From: Cytobacillus stercorigallinarum
Lineage (GTDB): Bacteria > Bacillota > Bacilli > Bacillales > Cytobacillaceae
Assembly: GCF_014836495.1 (NCBI RefSeq)
Contig: NZ_JACSQT010000002.1
Location: forward strand, 62,001-126,000
DNA: 64,000 bases
Reading direction: 5' to 3'
Each line of letters opens with the position of its first letter. Positions within the stretch are counted from its first letter, which is position 1. This document shows positions 26,158-35,108 of the stretch, piece by piece. The notes beneath the pieces were generated by a model. That model ran no database searches. It had not been told where the DNA came from and saw only the letters and a list, made by a program, of their open reading frames with translations. The position numbers and the translations under genes are program-made.

Positions 26158-26857
26158 AGGATTGACAAAACGCTTTGCTGGCCTAGTAGCAGTAAACAAT
26201 GTCAACTTAACGCTCAATAAAGGAGAAATTGTTGGGCTAGTTGGTCCGAATGGAGCAGGAAAGACAACTTTATTCCATTCTGTATGTGGATTTCACACAC
26301 CGGAGGAAGGATCTGTTAAGTATAATGGTAAAGAGATAATTGGAAATAAACCAGAGCATATATGTAAAGAAGGGATTGCGAGAACATTTCAGATTGTGCA
26401 GCCTTTTGGCAATCTGACAGTGTTAGAAAATGTCATTGTTGGCGCATTTAATCGAGAAAAAAGTTATAAAGAAGCAGAAAGATTGGCTTTGGAAAACTTA
26501 GATTTAATTGGTATTTCATCTCTTGCCTATTCCAGAATGAAAGACCTAACCTTTCCAAATCAAAAGAAAGTAGAAGTAGCCAGAGCTCTTGCTACAAGCC
26601 CTGAAGTTCTTTTTTTAGATGAAGTAATGTCAGGGCTTAATCCATCTGAGGTGAATGAATTCATTGAGCTTATTAAGAATATTAGAGATAGCGGAATTTC
26701 CATCTTCTTCATTGAACATCTTATGTCTGCGGTGATGGCACTATCTGATCGCCTAGCTGTTATGCATCTGGGAGAAAAAATAGCTGATGGAGACCCGCAG
26801 GAAGTAATGAAAATTCCAACTGTAGTAGAGGCGTATTTAGGAGAGGAAGTATCATGA
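26138..26857 (+). CDS. Branched-chain amino acid-type ABC ATPase (LivG family) with unusual signature motif
   Basis: ABC ATPase of about 239 residues. Walker A is GPNGAGKT (36-43) and FQIVQPFGNLTVLENV follows as in LivG proteins. The usual LSYGQQ signature reads LTFPNQ, and Walker B is FLDEVMSGL, with Val in place of the common Pro after the catalytic Glu. Activity may then depend on the other subunit. The TTG at 26138 is chosen because GGGGGTG lies 6-7 bases before it; the ATG at 26123 coincides with that site. It overlaps the end of the LivM gene. Confidence 0.87.
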   Translation: MELLKIKGLTKRFAGLVAVNNVNLTLNKGEIVGLVGPNGAGKTTLFHSVCGFHTPEEGSVKYNGKEIIGNKPEHICKEGIARTFQIVQPFGNLTVLENVIVGAFNREKSYKEAERLALENLDLIGISSLAYSRMKDLTFPNQKKVEVARALATSPEVLFLDEVMSGLNPSEVNEFIELIKNIRDSGISIFFIEHLMSAVMALSDRLAVMHLGEKIADGDPQEVMKIPTVVEAYLGEEVS

Positions 26858-27567
26858 TGTTAAGAGTATCGAACCTGGATGCAGGTTATGGAAATTTACA
26901 GGTGTTAAGAAATATCACTTTTGAAGTGAACTCCGGTGAATTAGTCAGTATACTAGGAACGAACGGTGCAGGGAAAACTACTTTGTTGAGGACCTTATCT
27001 GGATTAATTTCTACTACCAATGGACAAATAGAGTTCAATGGAAAGCATATACAAAAAATGCAACCAGAAAATATTGTCAAGGAAGGATTAATACAGGTGC
27101 CAGAAGGCAGAATGTTATTTACTGAAATGACAATACGTGAAAACTTAGAGTTAGGTGCTTATTCTTCAGCGGCACGTAAAAATATGAAGAAAAATATCGA
27201 GTACTGCTTTAAGCTATTTCCGATTTTAAAGGAAAGGGAAAACCAGATGGCAGGAAGCTTCAGTGGAGGCCAGCAACAAATGCTTGCAATAGGTAGAGCG
27301 CTGATGGCTCAACCTAAGATTCTATTATTAGATGAGCCTTCTACAGGGTTATCGCCTTTATTAACAAAACAAGTATTTGACATTATTAAGGAGATTAAGC
27401 AACAGGGTGTCACTGTCCTATTAGTTGAACAGAATGCACATCAAGCATTATCCATGTCTGATAGGGGATATGTGATTGAAAATGGAGAGATAGTGATGTC
27501 AGGTACAGCAGAATCTTTGCTGCAGGATAATAAACTTAGAGAATCTTATTTAGGTCTAGCCAATTAA
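26854..27567 (+). CDS. Branched-chain amino acid-type ABC ATPase (LivF family)
   Basis: 237 residues with Walker A GTNGAGKTT, the LivF segment VPEGRMLFTEMTIRENLELG (in parts), a standard SGGQQQ signature and a LLLDEPSTGLSP Walker B. It overlaps the LivG gene by four bases. Together the receptor, two permeases and two ATPases make a full importer. Confidence 0.9.
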   Translation: MMLRVSNLDAGYGNLQVLRNITFEVNSGELVSILGTNGAGKTTLLRTLSGLISTTNGQIEFNGKHIQKMQPENIVKEGLIQVPEGRMLFTEMTIRENLELGAYSSAARKNMKKNIEYCFKLFPILKERENQMAGSFSGGQQQMLAIGRALMAQPKILLLDEPSTGLSPLLTKQVFDIIKEIKQQGVTVLLVEQNAHQALSMSDRGYVIENGEIVMSGTAESLLQDNKLRESYLGLAN

Positions 27568-27613
27568 GACCCTTGCACCGAATAGTTTTTTGATAGACTG
27601 GAGAGTTCACAAA

Positions 27614-28351
27614 ATGAAAATAATTGAAAAAATGGCTAAAATATTATCTTTGTACTCTATGAATAGAACAAGCTTATCTATTAGTGAGGTACAAGAGGAG
27701 TTGGGATATCCTAAAAGCACCGTCTTTCGTATCCTCAACGCACTAGAAGAATTTGATTATATTGAAAGGAACAAAGATACGCATAGATACTCTTTAGGTG
27801 TTAATTTTTTTAGGCTGGGTAGCATTGTTCAAAGCCAATTGGATTTTAGGCATGTCGCCATACCGATAATGAAAAAAATGGTAGAAGAAACGAGCGAAAC
27901 AGTGGAACTTAATATTAAGGACGACCTTAATCGAGTATGCGTAGAAAAGGTTGATAGTCCACAGGATGTCCGAAACTTTGTAAGAATTGGAGAACGAAAG
28001 CCACTTCATTTAGGTGCTTCAGGTAAGGTATTGATTGCATTCGAGAAGGAAACCGACAGAGAAAAAACACTCGATAATCTAGCTATGCAAAACAGTCATA
28101 TCCCTGTTCAAGCACTACAAGAAGAACTCAAACAAATCAACCAACGTGGTTTCTGTGTTACGAAAGGTGAAAGGGTTCCTGGGAGCTTTGCTATTGCTGC
28201 ACCTATATTTGATCAAAACAAAGAGATGGTCGCAAGCTTAACGATTGCAGGTCCTATCCAGAGACTTACGCCAGAACATGAGGAGGAATTGATTGCAAAA
28301 ATAAAGGAGGGAGCTAGACAAATCAGCAACAACCTAGGTTATTTTGAATAA
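27614..28351 (+). CDS. IclR-family transcriptional regulator, second
   Basis: About 245 residues with an N-terminal winged HTH (SISEVQEELGYPKSTVFRIL region) and the IclR effector domain (LHLGASGKVLIAF, PGSFAIAAPIFD). The ATG at 27614 follows GGAGAG by 8 bases; a TTG at 27590 is upstream in frame without such a site. It lies inside the operon between the ABC ATPases and the second MmgE/PrpD gene. It may sense a later intermediate than the first IclR protein (inference). Confidence 0.88.
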   Translation: MKIIEKMAKILSLYSMNRTSLSISEVQEELGYPKSTVFRILNALEEFDYIERNKDTHRYSLGVNFFRLGSIVQSQLDFRHVAIPIMKKMVEETSETVELNIKDDLNRVCVEKVDSPQDVRNFVRIGERKPLHLGASGKVLIAFEKETDREKTLDNLAMQNSHIPVQALQEELKQINQRGFCVTKGERVPGSFAIAAPIFDQNKEMVASLTIAGPIQRLTPEHEEELIAKIKEGARQISNNLGYFE

Positions 28352-28371
28352 GAGAAGGAGGAGAAGGCCGA

Positions 28372-29700
28372 TTGATCAAGAAAGCTTCAGCAATATATGA
28401 TGCAGTTTGGTCAGACTTTAATGAAGAAACAATTGATTCAGCTAAATGGATCTTCTTAGATACATTAGGGGCTTTGATTGCTGGCATGCAGCAACAAGAT
28501 ACGCTCGAATTAGCTAAGCAATTTTCTGGAACGGGTAGCTATCAGCTCCTTGGTACTACCCTCCATGCAGATATGTATAGTTCTGGACTTGTACATGGTA
28601 CGGCATGTGTGGCTACAGAGATGGATGAAGGAAACCAATATAGTAAAGGCCACCCTGCGGCTCATGTGATTCCTGTTATTCTCACGATGCTGCAGAGAAG
28701 CAAAAATGTTTCTGGACAAGAACTGATTAGTATAATTATTAAAGGCTATGAATACTGCTCAAGATTTGGTCGAGCGACTACTCTATTACCAGAAGCACAT
28801 GCTCATGGAACATGGGGAGTAATGGGGGCTGCAGCAACTGCGCTCATGATTGATGGAGCAGATGAAGCAACATTTCAAGAAGGTGTGAACCTAAGCGCTA
28901 GCTTCTCATTGCCAACCTTATGGACATCGGCATTAGAAGGTAAATTAATTAGAAATATTTACGCTGGCCATGCGATTGAAATGGGAATGAAGAGTGTGAT
29001 ATTTGCCCGTACCAATCATTTGGCACCGAAAAATAATGTTTCAACTGTGTTTTCCACTATTCTCGGCAGTGGATTTAATTGGACTGATTTAGAGAGGGGT
29101 AAGAATGTGCCCTGGGATATTGAACTCAATTATTTTAAACCCTATGCTTTTTGTCGTTATGTACATTCACCTATTGATGCCTTTAAGTCTATTATTGACA
29201 AACAGCAACTTGGTCCAGATCAGATAGAAAAAATAAACGTATATACCTATGCAAGAGCATCCTCTTTATCACATCAGGATTATGAAAATATACTGTCATC
29301 GAAGTTTAGCATACCTTTTGCTATTGCTGTACAGCTCTATTATCAAAAAGCGAATCAATCTGTTTTCATAGAACAGCTACACAAGGATAAAGAGATAAAA
29401 GAGTTCGCTAAAAAGGTATTTGTTCAATATTCTGCTGAGCTCGAAAAGGACTATCCTCTTCAAATGCCCGCTCGAGTGGAAATTATAGATTCATATGGAA
29501 ATATATATAGCGAACGTGTAGACATTGCAAAGGGCGGGCCGGGTAAAAAACTATCTGAAAGCGAATTGATAGAAAAATTTAAGACCTTGACATCTGCCGT
29601 CTACAGCAGCAATCAACAGGATAAAATAATTGATTTTATTACCCATTTAGAAACGGAAACAAATATTGAGAAACTATTTGTTTTATTGGAGTTGAAATAA
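28372..29700 (+). CDS. MmgE/PrpD family protein, second
   Basis: 442 residues, paralogous to the protein at 17932, sharing EMDEGNQYSKGHPAAHVIP, the AHAHGTWGVMGAA motif and the FCRYVHSPIDAF stretch. TTG start at 28372 with AAGGAGGAG 8 bases upstream. The family includes 2-methylcitrate dehydratase and cis-aconitate decarboxylase. Followed directly by a CoA transferase and a lyase, so its product is probably the acid that becomes a CoA ester. Confidence 0.85.
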   Translation: MIKKASAIYDAVWSDFNEETIDSAKWIFLDTLGALIAGMQQQDTLELAKQFSGTGSYQLLGTTLHADMYSSGLVHGTACVATEMDEGNQYSKGHPAAHVIPVILTMLQRSKNVSGQELISIIIKGYEYCSRFGRATTLLPEAHAHGTWGVMGAAATALMIDGADEATFQEGVNLSASFSLPTLWTSALEGKLIRNIYAGHAIEMGMKSVIFARTNHLAPKNNVSTVFSTILGSGFNWTDLERGKNVPWDIELNYFKPYAFCRYVHSPIDAFKSIIDKQQLGPDQIEKINVYTYARASSLSHQDYENILSSKFSIPFAIAVQLYYQKANQSVFIEQLHKDKEIKEFAKKVFVQYSAELEKDYPLQMPARVEIIDSYGNIYSERVDIAKGGPGKKLSESELIEKFKTLTSAVYSSNQQDKIIDFITHLETETNIEKLFVLLELK

Positions 29701-29736
29701 AAGTATATTTTTTAGACAGAAGAGAGGTTAAAAGTA

Positions 29737-30948
29737 ATGGATAATAAACAGAAATATGGCCCTCTAACTGGTAAGAGAGTGCTAGATTTGTCTACAATGA
29801 TTGCGGCACCTTTTGGCGCTACATTACTAGGGGATTTTGGAGCTGAGGTTATTAAAGTAGAGATTCCCGGTAAAGGGGATACATTAAGAGGCATGGGTCC
29901 TTTTCGTGAGGATGAACCATTAAGGTGGCCAGCTTTAGCAAGAAATAAAAAATCACTTACTTTAGATTTGCATAAAGAAGAAGGGAAAGAAATTTTAAGA
30001 AAGCTTGTTAGAGTGTCAGATGTAGTTATAGAAAACTTCAGACCAGGTACGTTGGAAAAATGGGGGGTTGGATATGAAGATTTAAAGAAAGAGAATCCGA
30101 ACTTAATCATGACAAGGGTTACAGGGTATGGTCAGACAGGTCCCAATGCCAGTAAAGCAGGATTTGGTACACCGGCGACTGCCTATAGTGGATTTACTTA
30201 TTTACATGGATACACGGATCGACCTCCCATTAGTCCGTCTTTTTCATTAACAGATTATGTAACGGGTATTTACGTTGCTTTTGCAACGGTTACAGGACTA
30301 TATCATCGTGATACAGCAGAACAAGGGGAAGGACAATATATTGATATCGGATTATATGAATCTATGTTTAGAATGATGGAATTTCTTATTGCGGAATATG
30401 ATCAAAAGCAAATCGTGAAAGAGCGTACGCCAGGTTTGAGCGGACACTCCAGTCCGGCAGGAACATTTCAAACAAAAGATGGTCACTGGATGTCTCTTGT
30501 CACTAGCTCTGATCGTACATTTGAACGTTTAGCAGCTGCAATGGGCAGGGAAGATATGCTTGAAGATGAGCGATATCATAATAATGCCGCCCGCCTTAGC
30601 CGTTTTGAGGAAACAAACGGAATTGTTGCCGATTGGGTGAAACAATTTAATAGAGAAGAATTGCAGAATCTGCTAGATGACTATGGGGTCCCAATTAGTC
30701 CAATATATAGTATTAAAGATATCTTCGAAGACACTCACTATAAAGAACGACAAAATATCATAGAGGTTAGCCACCCTCGTCTAGGAAAAATAAAAATGCC
30801 TGGTATCATCCCTAAATTCTCTGAGACACCTGGGGCTGTTCGTAATGTAGGCCCAGATTTGGGAGAGAACAATGAGGAAATCCTTTCTGGCATTCTTAAT
30901 TATAATCATGAAGAAATTGAGATTCTAAAAGAGAATAATGTAATCTAA
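29737..30948 (+). CDS. CaiB/BaiF-type (family III) CoA transferase
   Basis: 403 residues of the family III CoA transferases. Seen are the N-terminal RVLDLSTMIAAPFGATLLGDFGAEVIKVE in parts (DLSTMIAAPF, GAEVIKVE) and the nucleophile region LTDYVTG with Asp173. These enzymes move CoA from a donor such as succinyl-CoA to an acid. Preceded by AGAGAGG and followed after 12 bases by a lyase of the HMG-CoA lyase family. The two should activate and then cleave the substrate. Confidence 0.88.
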   Translation: MDNKQKYGPLTGKRVLDLSTMIAAPFGATLLGDFGAEVIKVEIPGKGDTLRGMGPFREDEPLRWPALARNKKSLTLDLHKEEGKEILRKLVRVSDVVIENFRPGTLEKWGVGYEDLKKENPNLIMTRVTGYGQTGPNASKAGFGTPATAYSGFTYLHGYTDRPPISPSFSLTDYVTGIYVAFATVTGLYHRDTAEQGEGQYIDIGLYESMFRMMEFLIAEYDQKQIVKERTPGLSGHSSPAGTFQTKDGHWMSLVTSSDRTFERLAAAMGREDMLEDERYHNNAARLSRFEETNGIVADWVKQFNREELQNLLDDYGVPISPIYSIKDIFEDTHYKERQNIIEVSHPRLGKIKMPGIIPKFSETPGAVRNVGPDLGENNEEILSGILNYNHEEIEILKENNVI

Positions 30949-30960
30949 GGAGGGAAAAAC

Positions 30961-31899
30961 ATGAATTTGAAAGAAGAGGTCATTATTTCTGAAGTTTGCC
31001 CCCGCGATGGCTTTCAAAGTCTGGCAGAAATCATTCCTACAGAAGAAAAGGTCGAATGGATTAATTCAATGATTAACTGCGGTTTCAAGCAAATTGAGGT
31101 CACATCTTTTGTTCACCCAAAAGCGATTCCTCAGCTGTCGGACGCTGCTGAAGTACTGCAAAAAATTAAGCGCAAGCAAGGGGTAAAACTACGTGCGCTT
31201 GTCCCGAATTTACGAGGATTAGAAAGAGCGATTCAAGCAGAAGTAGATAAAGTAAAACTAATGCTTTCAGCAACAGATTCCCACAGTATCAGTAACGCTA
31301 ATAGCAAAACGTTCGATGCAATGAAAGGTTTTGAACCTCTAGTAAAACGCGCAACAGAAGCTTCTATGGGTGTATCAGGCAGCATTTCTGTCATATTTGG
31401 ATGCCCTTACGAAGGGGATGTACCTTTGGTAAGAATTGAAGAGATTTGCAAAAGATATATAGATATGGGAATATATCAGTTATCGTTAGCTGATACAACA
31501 GGGATGGCGAATCCAGTAAAAGTTAAGCGCATTATTGGGCATCTCACTAATAAATTCCCAAAATTATCCTTTTCCTTACATTTGCATAATACGAGAGGTA
31601 TGGCTTTTGCCAATGCCGTAGCAGGCTATGAAATGGGTGTTCGAGATTTTGATAGCTCGATTGCTGGACTAGGTGGATGCCCTTATGCACCAAACGCCAC
31701 TGGGAATATCTCCTCTGAAGACCTTATTCATGGTTTTGAAGAGATGAATATTTCAACAGGTGTAGATTTAGATAAAGTCATTAAACTAGGAAAAAAATTA
31801 GAGGTTAAATATCCCGAATATTCTGATAGTTTTATTTTGAAGGCTGGCAAATGTTCTGATTTACACCTGGCTCCAAAAACACAAGAAAAGTTGGGATAA
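30961..31899 (+). CDS. HMG-CoA lyase-like enzyme (citramalyl/hydroxyacyl-CoA lyase)
   Basis: 312-residue TIM barrel of the HMGL-like family. Active site residues can be placed: PRDGFQS (Arg15, Asp16), HLHNTRG (His207, His209) and GLGGCPYAPNATGN with Cys240. It cleaves a 3-hydroxyacyl-CoA such as HMG-CoA or citramalyl-CoA into acetyl-CoA and a keto acid. Start ATG with AAGGAGGG. Last gene of the second island; the final C-C cleavage step is the likely role. Which hydroxyacyl-CoA is used remains open. Confidence 0.88.
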   Translation: MNLKEEVIISEVCPRDGFQSLAEIIPTEEKVEWINSMINCGFKQIEVTSFVHPKAIPQLSDAAEVLQKIKRKQGVKLRALVPNLRGLERAIQAEVDKVKLMLSATDSHSISNANSKTFDAMKGFEPLVKRATEASMGVSGSISVIFGCPYEGDVPLVRIEEICKRYIDMGIYQLSLADTTGMANPVKVKRIIGHLTNKFPKLSFSLHLHNTRGMAFANAVAGYEMGVRDFDSSIAGLGGCPYAPNATGNISSEDLIHGFEEMNISTGVDLDKVIKLGKKLEVKYPEYSDSFILKAGKCSDLHLAPKTQEKLG

Positions 31900-32290
31900 A
31901 GCTTCTATTCTTATTAATTCTCCTTTAAGAGAATGAAGGTAGTTGAAATTTTACTTTTAGCTAAGTGAGAAGTATTATGTCTTTAATTTTTCTAGGGCAG
32001 CTTTTGGAGGAAATCTTTTAGTTGTAAATGCAGTATATGATTCTCCTAATATGATTATTTTCGATTTTAATTTCAAAGAACAATTGAGGCCATCAAAAGT
32101 GAAGCTCGTACCATCTTTTTTACTATATCTTTAACTAATTATTAACGGCAGTTACACCCTTTATAAAACGTTATTTCTTTTATGAGGATTTTTGGGAAAT
32201 GCTCTCAAAAGAAATTAACTTTTTCTTAAAGTGTATATTCATCAGTTTCAGTTGAATAATTCTGATAAATGATAAAAATTAGATTTTTTA
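31900..32290. other. Intergenic stretch before the S-box leader
   Basis: About 390 AT-rich bases. A small ATTCTC/GAGAAT hairpin lies near 31917-31934 without a T run. No gene or remnant could be supported. Confidence 0.4.
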
Positions 32291-32318
32291 TTGACTTTTA
32301 TTGATAGTATGTTAGGAT
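32291..32318 (+). promoter_or_regulatory. Promoter of the sulfate assimilation operon
   Basis: TTGACT (32291-32296) and the extended -10 TGTTAGGAT (TAGGAT at 32313-32318) with 16 bases between them. It lies just upstream of the SAM riboswitch. Confidence 0.55.
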
Positions 32319-32337
32319 TTATCTTATCCAATATTTT

Positions 32338-32440
32338 CTTATCCAGAGAGGTGGAGGGACTGGCCCGATGAAACCCGGCAACCTGCTTACTGCAAGGTGC
32401 TAATTCCAGCAAAATGTTGATTCATTTTGAAAGATAAGGT
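32338..32440 (+). ncRNA. SAM-I riboswitch (S-box) aptamer
   Basis: The P1 helix is CTTATCC (32338-32344) with the end GATAAGG (32433-32439). Inside are the conserved core AGAGAGGTGGAGGGACTGGC, CCGATGAAACCCGGCAACC in two parts, then GGTGCTAATTCCAGCAA. These are the S-box hallmarks. Binding S-adenosylmethionine favours the terminator at 32459-32488 and so shuts off the sulfate assimilation genes when methionine is abundant. Confidence 0.95.
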
Positions 32441-32458
32441 GTCATGAATCGTTATCTC

Positions 32459-32488
32459 ACACCTTTTCTTATTGAAAAGGTGTTTTTT
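32459..32488 (+). terminator. S-box terminator
   Basis: ACACCTTTTC (32459-32468) pairs with GAAAAGGTGT (32474-32483) across a 5-base loop, followed by a T run. This is the expression platform of the SAM-I riboswitch. Confidence 0.9.
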
Positions 32489-32540
32489 GTATAAGAGGTG
32501 ATTCTTTAATAATAATTAGTCATTCGCTGATTAGACAACT

Positions 32541-32586
32541 AAAGGCGGACATTTTCCTTCAATGGGGAAATGCCGTCTTTTTTTAT
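32541..32586 (+). terminator. Second terminator between the S-box and cysH
   Basis: AAAGGCGGACATTTTCC (32541-32557) pairs with GGAAATGCCGTCTTT (32566-32580) with one bulged A and G-T pairs, and runs into TTTTTTT. A small TTAGTCA/TGATTAG hairpin sits just before it. This strong terminator is separate from the S-box expression platform, so a second attenuation event may act on cysH. Confidence 0.8.
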
Positions 32587-32604
32587 CGGAAAAGGAGGGA
32601 TGAA

Positions 32605-33324
32605 ATGCAACAGGCAATTACTTATGAGTACTGGCAGGATATTTCTGCAAGCTTTACTACCGATGATCACTCGAAAGGCGCTTTGTCTGTTCTAGAGTGG
32701 GCCTATCACACGTACAACGAAGATGAAATTGTGTATGCTTCTAGTTTTGGCGCCGAAGCCATCGTCCTTATCGACTTAATTACGCAAATCAAAAGAGAGG
32801 CTAAGTTGGTTTTTCTTGATACGGATTTACACTTTCCTGAAACTTATCAAGTGATTGAAGACATAAAAAAACGTTTTCCAGCGCTTCAAGTTGAAATGAA
32901 AAAACCTCATTTAACATTAGATGAACAAGCCGCTCGTTACGAGTCGGCATTGTGGAAAAAAGATCCGAATCAATGCTGTCAAATACGTAAAATACTGCCT
33001 TTACAAGAAGCAATGGTGGGAAAAAAAGCATGGATTTCAGGTCTTAGGCGCGAACAGTCGCCGACAAGAAAGCATACTAATTTTGTTAACAGGGATGAGA
33101 AATTCACAAACATCAAAATTTGTCCACTTATTCATTGGCGCACGAAAGATGTCTGGGATTATATCAAAGAAAAACAATTACCCTATAACGCTTTACACGA
33201 TGTGAACTATCCGAGTATTGGGTGTTTTCCTTGCACGCAACCAACAAATGAAGACGCTGATTCCCGCGCGGGTCGTTGGCAAGGCTTAACGAAAACAGAA
33301 TGCGGGTTGCATACAAATTCATAA
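32605..33324 (+). CDS. cysH: Phosphoadenylyl/adenylyl-sulfate reductase
   Basis: Thioredoxin-dependent reductase making sulfite from PAPS and/or APS. 239 residues with the ASSFGAEAIVL PP-loop, Cys124-Cys125 and Cys207/Cys210 (CFPC), the four cysteines that bind a 4Fe-4S cluster in APS-reducing forms, and the catalytic C-terminal ECGLH with Cys233. The ATG follows AAAGGAGGG. First gene of the S-box controlled operon. The presence of cysC downstream suggests that PAPS can also be made. Confidence 0.95.
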   Translation: MQQAITYEYWQDISASFTTDDHSKGALSVLEWAYHTYNEDEIVYASSFGAEAIVLIDLITQIKREAKLVFLDTDLHFPETYQVIEDIKKRFPALQVEMKKPHLTLDEQAARYESALWKKDPNQCCQIRKILPLQEAMVGKKAWISGLRREQSPTRKHTNFVNRDEKFTNIKICPLIHWRTKDVWDYIKEKQLPYNALHDVNYPSIGCFPCTQPTNEDADSRAGRWQGLTKTECGLHTNS

Positions 33325-33339
33325 AAAAGGAGTAAACAG

Positions 33340-34485
33340 ATGAGCATACCAAGCCCACATGGAGGTACATTAATTCAAAGATTTGAGCCAGAATTTGATA
33401 TTTCTAAGGTGTCAAACAGTATAGGAATTGACAAAATTGCACTAAGTGATTTAGAGCTGATGGCTGTTGGGTTATTTAGTCCTTTAACAGGATTCTTAGG
33501 AAAAGAAGATTATGAATCTGTTGTTCAAGACATGAGATTAAGTGATGGAACAATATGGTCCATTCCCATCACTTTACCTGTTGATGGTTTGATTGCTACC
33601 CAACTTCAAAAAGGTGAGCAATATCGTTTGGTTTTAGAAAATACAACCTATGGCGTCATTACTGTTTCTGAGTGGTTTGAACCTGATTTAGAAACAGAAG
33701 CACAATCTGTCTATCGCACAAAAGATAAAGCTCATCCAGGGGTTAAACGACTTTTTGAAAGAGGCAATATCTATGTAGCTGGAGAGATCATCCTCATCAA
33801 AAAACCTGAGAAGAAAGACTTTGCAGATGTCTGGTTAGAGCCAAAGGATACAAGGGCATTGTTTGCTGAAAAGGGTTGGCAAACAATTGTTGGTTTTCAA
33901 ACGCGTAATCCAATTCACCGAGCGCATGAGTATATTCAAAAAGCTGCGCTTGAAACGGTCGATGGCTTATTTGTGAATCCACTAGTAGGTGAAACAAAAG
34001 CAGATGATATCCCAGCAGATATCCGTTTAGAAAGTTATCGCATCTTATTAAAAGAATATTTTCCTCGTGAACGTGTTCATCTGGGTGTTTACCCGGCAGC
34101 GATGAGATATGCTGGGCCTAGAGAAGCAGTGTTTCACGCCATAGTCAGAAAAAATTTCGGCTGTACACATTTTATCGTCGGCAGAGATCATGCGGGTGTT
34201 GGGAATTATTACGGTACATATGATGCCCAATATATTTTCCAACAATTTGCTGAAGAGGAACTTGGCATTACCCCCTTATTTTTTGAACATAGCTTCTATT
34301 GCTACCGCTGTGAAGGGATGGCTTCAAATAAAACATGTCCTCATGAACAAGAAGATCGAGTGATATTATCTGGCACAAAAGTACGAGAACTATTAAGCAA
34401 GGGTGAACAGCCCCCTTCCACATTTAGCCGTAAAGAAGTAATTGATGTATTGATTAATGGCTTAAAGACTGATGTAAGCGTCTAG
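33340..34485 (+). CDS. sat: Sulfate adenylyltransferase
   Basis: ATP sulfurylase of 381 residues, forming APS from sulfate and ATP. It shows the nucleotide motif [11 protein letters not shown], the [13 protein letters not shown] segment and FSRKEV near the end. The usual Bacillus neighbour cysP (sulfate permease) is missing between cysH and sat. ATG preceded by AAAAAGGAG. Confidence 0.96.
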   Translation: MSIPSPHGGTLIQRFEPEFDISKVSNSIGIDKIALSDLELMAVGLFSPLTGFLGKEDYESVVQDMRLSDGTIWSIPITLPVDGLIATQLQKGEQYRLVLENTTYGVITVSEWFEPDLETEAQSVYRTKDKAHPGVKRLFERGNIYVAGEIILIKKPEKKDFADVWLEPKDTRALFAEKGWQTIVGFQTRNPIHRAHEYIQKAALETVDGLFVNPLVGETKADDIPADIRLESYRILLKEYFPRERVHLGVYPAAMRYAGPREAVFHAIVRKNFGCTHFIVGRDHAGVGNYYGTYDAQYIFQQFAEEELGITPLFFEHSFYCYRCEGMASNKTCPHEQEDRVILSGTKVRELLSKGEQPPSTFSRKEVIDVLINGLKTDVSV

Positions 34486-34499
34486 AAAGGAGGATAAAT

Positions 34500-35105
34500 A
34501 TGGCAAGCCGTCATCTTACTTGGTACGATACGCTCATTTCAAAAAAGGAACGTCGCTTAAAGCAGCAACATGGTAGTTGTACATTATGGTTTACTGGATT
34601 ATCTGGTTCTGGAAAATCTACTTTGGCGAGTGCTTTATCAGCCAAATTGTTTGAACAAGGTATTAAAGAGTATGTCCTTGATGGTGATAATATCAGACAT
34701 GGTCTAAATGCAGACTTAGGCTTTACTGAAAAAGATCGCACAGAAAATATCCGCCGTATTGGGGAGGTAGCTAAACTGTTTGTTGATAGTGGAACAATTG
34801 TCGTTACGGCATTCATCTCACCTTTCGCAGCAGACCGTGATCGCGTGCGTGAACAGTTTGCCTCCAATGAATTTTTTGAAATATTTATTGACTGCCCGTT
34901 AGCAGAATGCGAGAAAAGGGATCCGAAGAAATTATACAAAAAAGTGCGTAGAGGCGAAATAAAAAACTTCACCGGAATCGATTCCCCTTATGAGCCTCCT
35001 AAACATCCAGATGTAACAATTAGGTCCGACCGTTTATCAGTAGAGGAAGCAATAACTGAAATACTAACGTTTTTGCAACAACATCAAATCATTAAGGAGT
35101 TGTAG
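34500..35105 (+). CDS. cysC: Adenylylsulfate kinase
   Basis: APS kinase of 201 residues converting APS to PAPS. Walker A is GLSGSGKST (33-41), followed by LDGDNIRHGLNADLGF and the AFISPFAADRDRVR region. Fifteen bases after sat with AAAGGAGG before the ATG. Confidence 0.96.
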   Translation: MASRHLTWYDTLISKKERRLKQQHGSCTLWFTGLSGSGKSTLASALSAKLFEQGIKEYVLDGDNIRHGLNADLGFTEKDRTENIRRIGEVAKLFVDSGTIVVTAFISPFAADRDRVREQFASNEFFEIFIDCPLAECEKRDPKKLYKKVRRGEIKNFTGIDSPYEPPKHPDVTIRSDRLSVEEAITEILTFLQQHQIIKEL

Positions 35106-35108
35106 ACA

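Noticed and set aside
34511-34972. 153-codon ORF opposite cysC
   Set aside because: Antisense frame to a fully recognised APS kinase.
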